Of a DNA stretch of 25,935 nucleotides, positions 7,062-14,326 are shown in pieces. The notes beneath the pieces were generated by a model that was given only the letters and a program-made list of their open reading frames with translations, did not search any database and had not been told where the DNA came from. Numbering within the stretch: position 1 is the first letter of the stretch; every line of letters begins with the position of its first letter. The position numbers and the translations under genes were made by a program. This stretch comes from Candidatus Brocadiia bacterium. Lineage in GTDB: Bacteria > Planctomycetota > PUPC01 > DSUN01. Location: the NCBI GenBank assembly GCA_016782825.1, contig JADHXT010000006.1:1-25935 (forward strand), in the 5' to 3' direction.

Positions 7062-7898
7062 GTGTGGGGTCTCAACGCGCTCGCACGTGCCCACACGATG
7101 AGCTACTTCGCCGATGGCCACCGCGGCGCCGCCATCATCGCCACCTGCACCCTGGCCAGCGAAAACGGCCTCGCCGGCGACACGCAACACGCCATGGCCC
7201 GCCTCATCGCCCACCACTGGGGCCGCTCGGGCCTGTGCGCCGGCTTCCCCGACGAGGCGCCCGACGAAGCATTCCTCGACCAGATCGCCCTCGCCCTTCA
7301 GGGCAATATCTCCAGGCTCCGCCAGGTAGGGCACAACGTCATCTTCGCCATGCTCGCGCTCAAGGCGTTCAAGGCCGTGCCCCAGGCCATCACCCCCAGT
7401 CGCGTCGAGGGCGTGTGCAGGCTGATCCGCTCCTTTGCCACGTACGACGACGTGACGCTGACCGAAGACGACCACTACCCCGACCTGGCCGACCCCGCCA
7501 CCTTCGCCGCGTCTGTCCTCGAGGAATGCCTGGCCGCCGCCGAACGCTTCCGCGGCACCGGCAACGGCTATCCCGGCCACCTGCTCACCTATGGCCAGGC
7601 GCTGCTGGAACTCCGGTCGCTCGGCTACCCCGACCTCGCGGAAGCCGGCATCCACGCCTACCAGCTCTTCGTCAAAGTCGCGCGCCAGGGGCCGACGCCC
7701 GACGCCCGGCGGATCCCCGACCACGCCGACCGCGGCCAGGACCCGCTCACCCACGGCTACTGGGAGCAACGAGGGCAGGGCGACCCGCGGCTCGGCCACT
7801 GCTTCAAGTATCCCTACAGCTTCCACAATCTGCTCGCCCGAGCCAGCGATCCCCAGCTCACCCGCCGCTGCCTGGCCATCGCCCACCTGCTCTTCTGA
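7062..7898 (+). CDS. Protein of unknown function, alpha-helical
   Basis: A 278-residue protein that I do not assign to a known family. It has no signal peptide or membrane helix. It is rich in helix-forming stretches (GAAIIATCTLASENGLAGD, HNVIFAMLALKAFKAV, YGQALLELRSLGYPDLAEAGIHAYQLFVKVAR) and has several His/Asp/Trp-rich patches that look functional: SYFADGHRGA near the start, TLTEDDHYPDLAD, GYPGHLLTYG and HGYWEQRGQGDPRLGHCFKYPYSFHNLL near the end. Codon use is that of a real gene. The start is uncertain: GTG 7062 keeps the in-frame helix WGLNALARAH, ATG 7098 is the first ATG, and the frame stays open further upstream (LSATHIV). No clear Shine-Dalgarno is present, so it may be coupled to the phosphatase 37 bases before it. 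A T-tailed hairpin follows at once. Confidence 0.7.
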   Translation: MWGLNALARAHTMSYFADGHRGAAIIATCTLASENGLAGDTQHAMARLIAHHWGRSGLCAGFPDEAPDEAFLDQIALALQGNISRLRQVGHNVIFAMLALKAFKAVPQAITPSRVEGVCRLIRSFATYDDVTLTEDDHYPDLADPATFAASVLEECLAAAERFRGTGNGYPGHLLTYGQALLELRSLGYPDLAEAGIHAYQLFVKVARQGPTPDARRIPDHADRGQDPLTHGYWEQRGQGDPRLGHCFKYPYSFHNLLARASDPQLTRRCLAIAHLLF

Positions 7899-7919
7899 CC
7901 CGCCCACGGGCGGAGTTTT
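7899..7919 (+). terminator. Intrinsic terminator of the phosphatase/unknown-gene operon
   Basis: CCGCCC and GGGCGG pair around a tiny loop directly after the TGA stop, followed by AGTTTTC. Short stem but GC-rich, with a T-run. The T-run also lies at the -35 position of the next promoter. Confidence 0.6.
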
Positions 7920-7944
7920 CCCTTCCCGCCGAATCTGGTATGAT
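7916..7944 (+). promoter_or_regulatory. Probable promoter of the GH4 gene
   Basis: Extended -10 TGG-TATGAT (7939-7944) with a poor -35 TTTTCC (7916-7921) at 17 bases. The predicted start is near 7951, a few bases before the leader hairpin. Confidence 0.45.
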
Positions 7945-7960
7945 CGGCCATCTTTCGTCG

Positions 7961-7986
7961 GATGCCGGCCGCCCGAGGCCGGCATC
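7961..7986 (+). promoter_or_regulatory. Perfect 10-bp inverted repeat in the GH4 leader
   Basis: GATGCCGGCC, a 6-base spacer, then GGCCGGCATC. It lies between the predicted transcription start and the AGGAGT ribosome site (8001-8006). As RNA it would form a very stable hairpin at the 5' end; as DNA it could be an operator for a dimeric repressor. No T-run follows, so it is not a terminator. Confidence 0.65.
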
Positions 7987-8011
7987 GGGGCCCGCGACAC
8001 AGGAGTAACTG

Positions 8012-9349
8012 ATGGCCAAGATCACGTTCATGGGCGCCGGCAGCACGGTCTTTGCGAAGAACGTGCTCGGCGACTGCATGCTCACCGAGTCGCTCCGCGA
8101 CTCGCACCTCGCGCTGTACGACATCGACGGCGCGCGCCTCCGCGAGTCGAAGATGATGCTGGAGACGCTGAACGCCAACCTGAACGAGGGCAGGGCGAGG
8201 ATCACGGCGCACCACGGCGTGCGCAGCCGCAAGACGGCGCTCCGCGGCGCCGACTACGTGGTCAACGCCGTCCAGGTGGGCGGCTACGAGCCGTGCACGG
8301 TGATCGACTTCGAGATCCCGAAGAAGTACGGCCTCCGCCAGACCATCGCCGACACCCTGGGCATCGGCGGCATCTTCCGCGCGCTCCGCACGATTCCCGT
8401 GATGCTCGACTTCTGCCGCGACATGGACGCCGTGTGCCCCGACGCCTGGTTCCTCACCTACGTGAACCCCATGGCCATGATCACCGGCGCCATCCTCCAG
8501 GCCACGCCCATCAAGGCCGTGGGCCTGTGCCACAGCGTGCAGGGCTGCGCCCGCGGCCTGCTTCACCACTTGGGCATGCTGGACGGCGTGAAGAAGCTCC
8601 AGTGGAAGGTGGCCGGCATCAACCACCAGAGCTGGCTCCTCGAGGTCACCGACGGCGGCAGAGACCTCTACCCCGAGATCAAACGCCGCGCCGCCAAGCT
8701 CAACAAAGCCGCCCGCAAGAAGGGCGCACCCAAGCACTGGGACATGGTGCGCCTCGAGCTCATGCGCCTCCTGGGCTACTACATCACCGAGTCCAGCGAG
8801 CACAGCGCCGAGTATATGCCCTACTGGATCAAGAGCCAGCATCCCGAGCTCATCGAGGAGTTCAACATCCCCCTCGACGAATACCCCCGCCGCTGCATCG
8901 CCCAGATCGAGGGCTGGAAGAAGCGCAGCCAGGAGATCGTGGCCGACCCCCATCTCACCCACCGCCGCACCGGCGAATACGGCTCCTACATCATGGACGC
9001 CATGGAAACCGACGTGCCCGCCCGCATCGGCGGCAACGTGCTCAACACCGGCCTCATCCCCAACCTGCCCAGCACGGCCTGCGTCGAAGTGCCGTGCCTA
9101 GTCGACCGCAACGGCGTGCAGGGCTGCTACGTGGGCGACCTGCCCGAGCAGTGCGCCGCCATGAACCGCACGAACATCAATCCCCAGCTCCTCACCATCG
9201 AGGCCGCCCTCACGCTCAAGAGGGACAAGATATACCAGGCCGCGATGCTGGACCCCCACACCGCCGCCGAGCTGCCCCTCGACCAGATCGTGAGCCTGTG
9301 CGACGACCTCATCGAAGCCCAAAGAGACTGGCTGCCCGAGTATCACTGA
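8012..9349 (+). CDS. GH4 family glycosidase, MelA-like (alpha-galactosidase type)
   Basis: A 445-residue glycoside hydrolase family 4 enzyme. GH4 enzymes split glycosides by an NAD+- and Mn2+-dependent oxidation-elimination route in the cytoplasm. The NAD-binding loop GAGSTVF is at residues 8-14. VGGYEPCTVIDFEIPKKYGLRQTIADTLGIGGIFRALRTIP closely follows the E. coli MelA pattern. The metal ligands are Cys173 in GLCHSVQGC and His205 in GINHQSW. TESSEHSAEYMPYW is also a family block. Length is normal. AGGAGT lies before the ATG. MelA-like alpha-galactosidase is the first guess, but GH4 also holds alpha-glucosidases, alpha-glucuronidases and alpha-galacturonidases, so the sugar is not settled. 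It is preceded by its own promoter and a leader hairpin. The next gene starts about 50 bases later. Confidence 0.92.
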   Translation: MAKITFMGAGSTVFAKNVLGDCMLTESLRDSHLALYDIDGARLRESKMMLETLNANLNEGRARITAHHGVRSRKTALRGADYVVNAVQVGGYEPCTVIDFEIPKKYGLRQTIADTLGIGGIFRALRTIPVMLDFCRDMDAVCPDAWFLTYVNPMAMITGAILQATPIKAVGLCHSVQGCARGLLHHLGMLDGVKKLQWKVAGINHQSWLLEVTDGGRDLYPEIKRRAAKLNKAARKKGAPKHWDMVRLELMRLLGYYITESSEHSAEYMPYWIKSQHPELIEEFNIPLDEYPRRCIAQIEGWKKRSQEIVADPHLTHRRTGEYGSYIMDAMETDVPARIGGNVLNTGLIPNLPSTACVEVPCLVDRNGVQGCYVGDLPEQCAAMNRTNINPQLLTIEAALTLKRDKIYQAAMLDPHTAAELPLDQIVSLCDDLIEAQRDWLPEYH

Positions 9350-9401
9350 GCCAGAAGCCGCCGGCTCTCGCTGTCCTCTCCGCCCTATGGGGCCCGTTCC
9401 C

Positions 9402-10589
9402 ATGCGCGACCTCTTCCGCCGGCTGCTCCTCGGCTCCCTCGCCCTCGCCCTCGCCGCCGCGGTGTGGCTGCCGACTCTGAGTCTCCTGTTCCACCGGGAT
9501 CCCGTGCCGTATCTCGGCACAGGGGAGGCGGCGCCCCGGGCCCGTGCCATGGCTCTGCGTCACGTGCGGATGTGGACGGACCCCGCGCTCCGCGAGCGCG
9601 AGATCGCGGCCATGCGCCGCAGCAACGCCGAGTGGGACTTCATGGGCCGCACCTTCCTCGTCCTCGGCCTAGCTGAGATGGCGCTCCGCGACCCGGACGC
9701 ACAAGACGATCATCTCGCCGTGATCGACGCGATCCTCGACGAGACGCTCCGCCTCGAGCGCAAGCACGGCCACGTCCACTTTCTCATGCCCTACGCCCGC
9801 GGGCGGCCCTTCGTCGTGCGGCCCACGCGGAGCCTCTTCGTGGATGGCGAGATCGCCCTCATGCTCGCCGCGCGGCGCCTGGTGGCCGAGAAACCGCCGT
9901 ACAAGCCCCTCCTGGGCGAGCGGGTGCGCATCATGGTCGAGCGCATGCAGCGGAGCCCCGTGCTGTGCGCCGAGAGCTACCCCGACGAGTGCTGGACCTT
10001 CTGCAACGCCGTGGCCCTGGCGGCCATCCGCCTGGCCGACGTGCTCGACGGAAGCGACCACGCTCCTTTTCTCACGCAATGGGTGGCCACGGCCAAGGCG
10101 AAGCTCGTGCACCAGGAGACCGGGCTCCTCGTCTCCAGCTTTACTCAGCGCGGCGCGACGATGGACGGCCCCGAGGGCACGAGCCTCTGGCTCGTGGCCC
10201 ACTGCCTGACCCTCATCGATCCCGACTTCGCGGCCGACCAGTATGCCCGAGCCCGACGCGAGTTGGGCCGCCACGTCCTCGGCTTCGGCTACTCCCGCGA
10301 ATGGCCGCGGTCGTGGCGGGGGCCGATGGACATCGACTCCGGCCCCGTGGTGCCCGTCCTCGAGGCCAGTGCCAGCGCCAGCGGCTTGGCCATGGTCGCC
10401 GCACGCAGCTTCGGCGACACCGAGTACTTCGGCGCCCTTCTCGCCTCGCTCGAGTTTGCCGGCCTGCCCATCGAGCGCGACGGCGCGCGCCGCTATGCCG
10501 CGAGCAATGCGGTGGGCGATGCCGTGGTGCTCTACGCCATGGTGCTCGGCCCGCTGTGGGAAAAGGCCTGGGAAGGGAGGGCGCCATGA
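9402..10589 (+). CDS. Membrane-anchored protein, probable (alpha/alpha)-barrel
   Basis: A 395-residue protein with one N-terminal membrane helix after a basic start (MRDLFRRLLLGSLALALAAAVWLPTL) and a long helical domain, probably outside the membrane. Blocks that look like active-site loops are AESYPDECWTFCNAVALAAIRLAD, DGPEGTSLWLVAHCLTLIDPDFAADQYARARREL and GPMDIDSGPVVPVLEASASASGLAMVAARSFGD. Their helix-loop-helix spacing recalls (alpha/alpha)6-barrel proteins, such as those with a linalool dehydratase/isomerase-like domain, but this is a weak likeness and no function is claimed. ATG 9402 was preferred over ATG 9387 because it gives a more typical basic signal-anchor start; neither has a strong ribosome site. 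Its stop overlaps the next start by 4 bases. It heads a unit with a small membrane protein and a dead mannosyltransferase gene. Confidence 0.7.
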   Translation: MRDLFRRLLLGSLALALAAAVWLPTLSLLFHRDPVPYLGTGEAAPRARAMALRHVRMWTDPALREREIAAMRRSNAEWDFMGRTFLVLGLAEMALRDPDAQDDHLAVIDAILDETLRLERKHGHVHFLMPYARGRPFVVRPTRSLFVDGEIALMLAARRLVAEKPPYKPLLGERVRIMVERMQRSPVLCAESYPDECWTFCNAVALAAIRLADVLDGSDHAPFLTQWVATAKAKLVHQETGLLVSSFTQRGATMDGPEGTSLWLVAHCLTLIDPDFAADQYARARRELGRHVLGFGYSREWPRSWRGPMDIDSGPVVPVLEASASASGLAMVAARSFGDTEYFGALLASLEFAGLPIERDGARRYAASNAVGDAVVLYAMVLGPLWEKAWEGRAP

Positions 10590-10909
10590 GCGGAAAGCCC
10601 CCGCAAGGCTGGCGGGCGCTCGTGCGGTTCCAGCTCGTGTCGCCGCGCGGGTTCCTCATCACCGCGGCCACCCTTGCCGTCGTGTTTGCCGTCCTCCATC
10701 TCGTCGGCGCACGCGAGCATGCCAGCGTGCTGTGCGGTCAGATTCCCGAAGCGAGCGCGCTGGCCGTGCCGCTCGGTGTGGCCTACGTGTTCTTCTACGT
10801 GGCCTTCGCGCTCGTCGTGCCTGTGCTCGTGCTGGCGGCGGGCCCCTTCGCTCTGCTTCAGCGCGCGTTTGACCGCGCCCGCTCGCGTGCGCAGAATGGG
10901 ACCTCGTGA
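10586..10909 (+). CDS. Small integral membrane protein of unknown function
   Basis: A 107-residue protein with two or three predicted membrane segments: FLITAATLAVVFAVLHLVG (about residues 23-41) and a long hydrophobic run ALAVPLGVAYVFFYVAFALVVPVLVLAAGPFALL (about 58-91). Basic tails lie at both ends. It starts with ATG overlapping the previous stop (ATGA), and its own stop overlaps the GTG of the broken GT-C gene, so the three were once translated in a chain. I recognise no family. Its position suggests a partner of the membrane-anchored barrel protein or of the lost glycosyltransferase; that is inference only. Confidence 0.65.
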   Translation: MSGKPPQGWRALVRFQLVSPRGFLITAATLAVVFAVLHLVGAREHASVLCGQIPEASALAVPLGVAYVFFYVAFALVVPVLVLAAGPFALLQRAFDRARSRAQNGTS

Positions 10910-11430
10910 TCGCCGTGGATGAAAGCCCCGCTGCTCGCCCCGCCCTGCGCACCCGCCTCAGCCGCGCGCTGGACTCGCGCGCCTTCCTCCCCACCTGTTT
11001 CGCCGTGGCGCTGCTGCTGCGCGTGGCGTAGGTGGCCACCCACGATCCCTATCCCGCCGCCGACTACAAGTGGTACTGGAACGCCGCGCAGAGCATCGCC
11101 GCCGGCCACGGCTTCACCGCGCAGGGCCTGCCCACCGCGCGGTGGCCCGTGGGCTATCCCGCGTTTCTCGGCGGACTCTTCGCCCTCACGAGGCCGTCGC
11201 TCGTCGTAGGTCGCGTGGCCAACATCGAGCTCGCCCTCGGCATCATCCTGCTGGCCACCGTGCTGGCGCGGCGGATGCTGGCGTCGGAACGGGCGGCCCG
11301 CCTGACGGCCTTCATCCTGGCCTTCTTCGGCTCACCGCGCTTCCACTTCCCGCTGATCCCCTTCTTCGCCATCTACGCCGCCGCCGCGGCGACGGGGATC
11401 GGCCGGGCCGGCCCCGCCCCCGAGGCCTGA
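10906..11430 (+). pseudogene. Decayed GT-C (GT39/ArnT-like) mannosyltransferase
   Basis: Remnant of a polytopic glycosyltransferase that uses lipid-linked sugars. Reading from GTG 10906, which overlaps the previous stop, the frame runs 41 codons to an in-frame TAG at 11029-11031 (LLLRVA*VATHDPYP), where a tryptophan codon would be one base away. The same frame then goes on with typical N-terminal GT39 sequence: DYKWYWNAAQSIAAGHGF, ARWPVGYPAFLGGLFALT, VGRVANIELALGIILLA, and ERAARLTAFILAFF. This is followed directly by GSPRFHFPLIPFFAIYAA, which normally lies near the C-terminal end of such proteins. The middle, probably several hundred residues, is missing. Total about 175 codons against the usual 400 or more. 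A GTG at 11032 could restart translation, but the product would still be truncated. Confidence 0.75.
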
Positions 11431-11443
11431 GCCTGCCACCGCG

Positions 11444-12832
11444 CTACTTCTTCCGCATCTTGCCCTTGCCCCTGGCGCGAACGCGTCGCTTCGCCACGGC
11501 GGGCCAGTAGGGGCTCTCGGTGCGAGCCGTGGCCAGAAAGGTCTCGATCCTGCGCACCACGTCGGGGTGCTGGGCGGTGATGTCGGTCTTCTCGCCGCGA
11601 TCGGTCGCCAGGTCGTAGAGCTCGAGCGGCTCGTCGGTGCCGAAGCGCACGCCCTTCCACCGGCCCATCCGCACGGCTTGGTGGAAGGGGGCGTGGAACT
11701 CCCAGTAGAGCGCATCGTGGGGCTTCTGCAGGCTGCCCAGTAACGTAGGCAGCACGCTCATGCCATCCAGACCCTTCGGCAGCGCCGTGCCGGCCAGCTC
11801 GCAGGCCGTGGGGAAGAAGTCCGTGTGTGTCCACACGAAGTCGCTCGTCTTCCCCGCGGGCACCTTGCCTGGCCAGCGGACGATCATGGGCATGCGGATG
11901 CCACCCTCGTAGAGGCTGCGCTTGATGCCGCGTAAGCCGCCGGCGCTGTGAAAGAGCTTGAGGAAGGGCGGGTTCGGGCCGTTGTCGCTGGTGAAGAACA
12001 CGAGGGTGTGCTCGTCGAGGCCCAGCTCCCTGAGCAGCGCGAACAGCTTGCCCACGGTGGCGTCCACGCGGGTGATCATGGCGGCGTAGTTCTTCTGCGT
12101 CTTCGGCCAGGGCTGGGCGGTATAGGGCGCGGTGTCGGGCACCTCGTACTTGCCGTGAGGGATGGTGTAGGGCAGGTAGAGGAAGAAGGGCTTGCCTTTG
12201 CTCCTCCGGATGAAGTCCAGCGTGTCGGCCTCGAACAGGTCGTGGGCATACTGCTGGCGCTTGCCGCCCTGGTTGCCCGCGAGTTCCTGCCGCTGGTCGT
12301 TGCGCCAGAGCCAGGTGGGGTAGTAGCTGTGGGCGTGCACCTGGTCGAGGTAGCCGTAGAAGTGGTCGAAGCCGTGCTTGTCGGGCGAGCCGGTGGTGCC
12401 GGGATTGCCGAGTCCCCACTTGCCGATGCCGCCCGTCACGTAGCCTGCCTTCCGAAGATGGGTGGCCACGGTGTAGTCCGTGGGACGCAGAGGCACGAGG
12501 CCGCGGTTCTTGCCCTCGCCGGGGAGATCGGCCTTGGCGCGGTTGCCGCGGCGGGTGCAATGGCCGCTGTGGAGGCCGGTCATCAGCACGCAGCGGGTGG
12601 GCGCGCACACGGCGCTGCCGGCGTAGCAGTCGGTGAACTTCGTGCCTTCGGCGGCCATGCGGTCGAGGTGCGGCGTGCGGATGAGCTTCTGGCCGTAGCA
12701 GCCGAGGTCGCCGTAGCCCAGATCGTCCACCATGATGAAGATGATGTTCGGCTTGCGGGCGGGCGCCGCAATGCCCCGGCCCGCGGCGACCACCGCGGCG
12801 CCCATGGCCCCCAGAAACTCACGCCGGTGCAT
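11444..12832 (-). CDS. Tat-exported sulfatase (alkaline-phosphatase superfamily, S1)
   Basis: A 462-residue sulfatase that removes sulfate esters, most likely from polysaccharides outside the cytoplasm. The N-terminus is a twin-arginine signal, MHRREFLGAMGAAVVAAG. The metal site starts with Asp36-Asp37 in IFIMVDDLGYGDLG. The formylglycine site is Cys76 in CAPTRCVLMTG: CxPxR, with Thr in place of the more usual Ser. Further blocks are GKWGLG, PYTIPHGKYEVP and the second metal site FFTSDNGP. ATG 12830-12832 was chosen over an upstream in-frame start because AGGAGA precedes it and the Tat motif starts there. It needs a formylglycine-generating enzyme; the SUMF1-like domain at 14327-19072 lacks the expected cysteines. 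It ends 13 bases from the facing GT-C pseudogene. Confidence 0.93.
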   Translation of the reverse strand: MHRREFLGAMGAAVVAAGRGIAAPARKPNIIFIMVDDLGYGDLGCYGQKLIRTPHLDRMAAEGTKFTDCYAGSAVCAPTRCVLMTGLHSGHCTRRGNRAKADLPGEGKNRGLVPLRPTDYTVATHLRKAGYVTGGIGKWGLGNPGTTGSPDKHGFDHFYGYLDQVHAHSYYPTWLWRNDQRQELAGNQGGKRQQYAHDLFEADTLDFIRRSKGKPFFLYLPYTIPHGKYEVPDTAPYTAQPWPKTQKNYAAMITRVDATVGKLFALLRELGLDEHTLVFFTSDNGPNPPFLKLFHSAGGLRGIKRSLYEGGIRMPMIVRWPGKVPAGKTSDFVWTHTDFFPTACELAGTALPKGLDGMSVLPTLLGSLQKPHDALYWEFHAPFHQAVRMGRWKGVRFGTDEPLELYDLATDRGEKTDITAQHPDVVRRIETFLATARTESPYWPAVAKRRVRARGKGKMRKK

Positions 12833-12850
12833 GTGCAGATCTCCTGGCTC

Positions 12851-12879
12851 TGGTGTTTGGTCGGCCACACAAGTATAAT
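12851..12879 (+). promoter_or_regulatory. Promoter of the aminotransferase gene
   Basis: Perfect -10 TATAAT (12874-12879), very poor -35 (TGGTGT, 12851-12856) at 17 bases, so an activator may be needed. The leader is about 20 bases. Confidence 0.45.
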
Positions 12880-12899
12880 CGTTCAGCCTCGCCAGAGAA
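12872..12899 (-). promoter_or_regulatory. Promoter of the sulfatase gene, overlapping the opposite one
   Basis: Minus strand -10 TATACT (12872-12877), weak -35 TTCTCT (12894-12899) at 16 bases. Its -10 shares four bases with the -10 of the rightward promoter, so the two cannot be melted and used at the same time. Confidence 0.4.
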
Positions 12900-12906
12900 A
12901 GCTGCC

Positions 12907-14235
12907 ATGGATGACTTTCTGCTCTCACGCTACGGCGCCGCGTCCGTCACGCCTTCGCCGGTGAACCGCATGATGTCCACCGTCGCCGCGGACCTCCGCG
13001 AGGGGGTGGACGTGAATCTCGGCGTGGGCTACGTGAACGAGAACACCATTCCCCGCGCGGCCTTCGTCGAGGCCGTGCAGGCCGTGCTCGCCGACCCCGT
13101 GAAGTACCGCTTCGCCCTCAACTACGGCGGCAGCCTCGGCTCGCCCAATCTCATCGACTCCCTCCGACGCTTTCACATCGAGAACTGCATCGGCGGCCTC
13201 ACCGCCGACCTGCTCGACCGCCAAGCCATCATCATCGGCCCCAACGGTGCGTCCAGCCTGCTCGAGGGCATGGCCCACGTGCTCGCCCCGGGCATCATCG
13301 TCACCACCGACCCGATCTACTACATCTACAGCAGCCTGCTGGAGCGGCTGGGCTTCGACATCGTGGCCGTGCCCGAGGACGACGAGGGCATCCGCATCGA
13401 CCGCCTGGAGGCCAGGCTCCACGACCTCGGCGATGCCGTCCACGGCGTCCGCTGCCTCTACGTGGTCACCGTGAGCAATCCCACCTGCACCATCCTCTCG
13501 AACGCCCGCCGCCGCGAGCTGGTGCGCGTGGCCGGCGAGCTGTCACAGAACCTCGGCCGCCGCGTGCCGCTCGTGCTCGACAAGGCCTACGAGAACCTCA
13601 TCCACGACCCCAGCGTGGAGCCGCCCGAATCGGCACTGCTCCACGACGAGCGGGGCCTCGCGTACGAGATCGGCACGCTCTCCAAGATTCTCGCGCCCGC
13701 GCTCCGCATCGGCTACCTGATGGGCCCGCCCGGCCCGCTCGTGGACGCCCTGGTGCAGAAGACCAGCGACAGCGGCTTCTCCGCTCCCCTCATCACCCAG
13801 GAGGCCGCGAGCTGGCTCCTCGACCACCACGTGGCCGACCAACTCGCCCGCGTGAACGCCGGCTACCGCGGGAAGGCCACCCGGATGCGGCAGTGGATCG
13901 ACGACTATCTCGGCGACGCCATCGAGGAGTGCCGCGGCGGCCAGGCCGGCTTCTACTTCTACCTCACCTTCCGCGACGTGGAGACGCGCGAAGGCTCCCC
14001 CTTCTTCCGCTACTGCACCCGCACCACGGGCACCCCCGCCATCGACGGCCCACCCGACGCCAGGCACCCGCTCGTCCTCTACGTCCCCGGCGAGTTCTGC
14101 GTCCACTCCCGAGGCGACATGGTGGACGCCGGCCGCCGCCAGATGCGCCTCTCCTACGGCTTCGAGGAGCCGCCCCGCATCGAGCAGGCGCTCCGCATCA
14201 TGCGCGAGGCCGTGGAGTTCGCCCGGAAGCACTGA
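12907..14235 (+). CDS. PLP-dependent aminotransferase, class I/II
   Basis: A 442-residue fold-type I pyridoxal-phosphate enzyme of the aspartate-aminotransferase superfamily, cytoplasmic. It moves amino groups between an amino acid and a keto acid; the pair is unknown. Family marks are IIIGPNGASSLLEGM (PLP phosphate grip), YVVTVSNPTCTILSN (the NPT block), LVLDKAYENLIHD (Asp to the pyridine nitrogen), the Schiff-base Lys260 in GTLSKILAPALRIGYL, and the carboxylate-binding Arg in QMRLSYGF near the end. SK-LAPxLRIGY is typical of the 2-aminoadipate/MocR-like branch, but no DNA-binding domain is present. ATG 12907 starts where the homology starts. It is divergent from the sulfatase and closed by a strong hairpin. 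Confidence 0.88.
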   Translation: MDDFLLSRYGAASVTPSPVNRMMSTVAADLREGVDVNLGVGYVNENTIPRAAFVEAVQAVLADPVKYRFALNYGGSLGSPNLIDSLRRFHIENCIGGLTADLLDRQAIIIGPNGASSLLEGMAHVLAPGIIVTTDPIYYIYSSLLERLGFDIVAVPEDDEGIRIDRLEARLHDLGDAVHGVRCLYVVTVSNPTCTILSNARRRELVRVAGELSQNLGRRVPLVLDKAYENLIHDPSVEPPESALLHDERGLAYEIGTLSKILAPALRIGYLMGPPGPLVDALVQKTSDSGFSAPLITQEAASWLLDHHVADQLARVNAGYRGKATRMRQWIDDYLGDAIEECRGGQAGFYFYLTFRDVETREGSPFFRYCTRTTGTPAIDGPPDARHPLVLYVPGEFCVHSRGDMVDAGRRQMRLSYGFEEPPRIEQALRIMREAVEFARKH

Positions 14236-14264
14236 GCAAGGGACTTCGCGGCGTGGGGAACGAA

Positions 14265-14297
14265 GCAGGCCGCGCTCCGAATTGGAGCGCGGCCTGC
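14265..14297. terminator. 14-bp-stem hairpin between converging genes
   Basis: GCAGGCCGCGCTCC, a 5-base loop (GAATT), and the perfect complement. It lies 30 bases after the aminotransferase stop and 30 bases after the end of the facing 1581-codon gene, so it could end both transcripts. The T-run is weak on both sides, so rho-type or simple blocking action is possible. Confidence 0.65.
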
Positions 14298-14326
14298 GGT
14301 GTTGAATGGAGCGTGACGGTCCGCGG

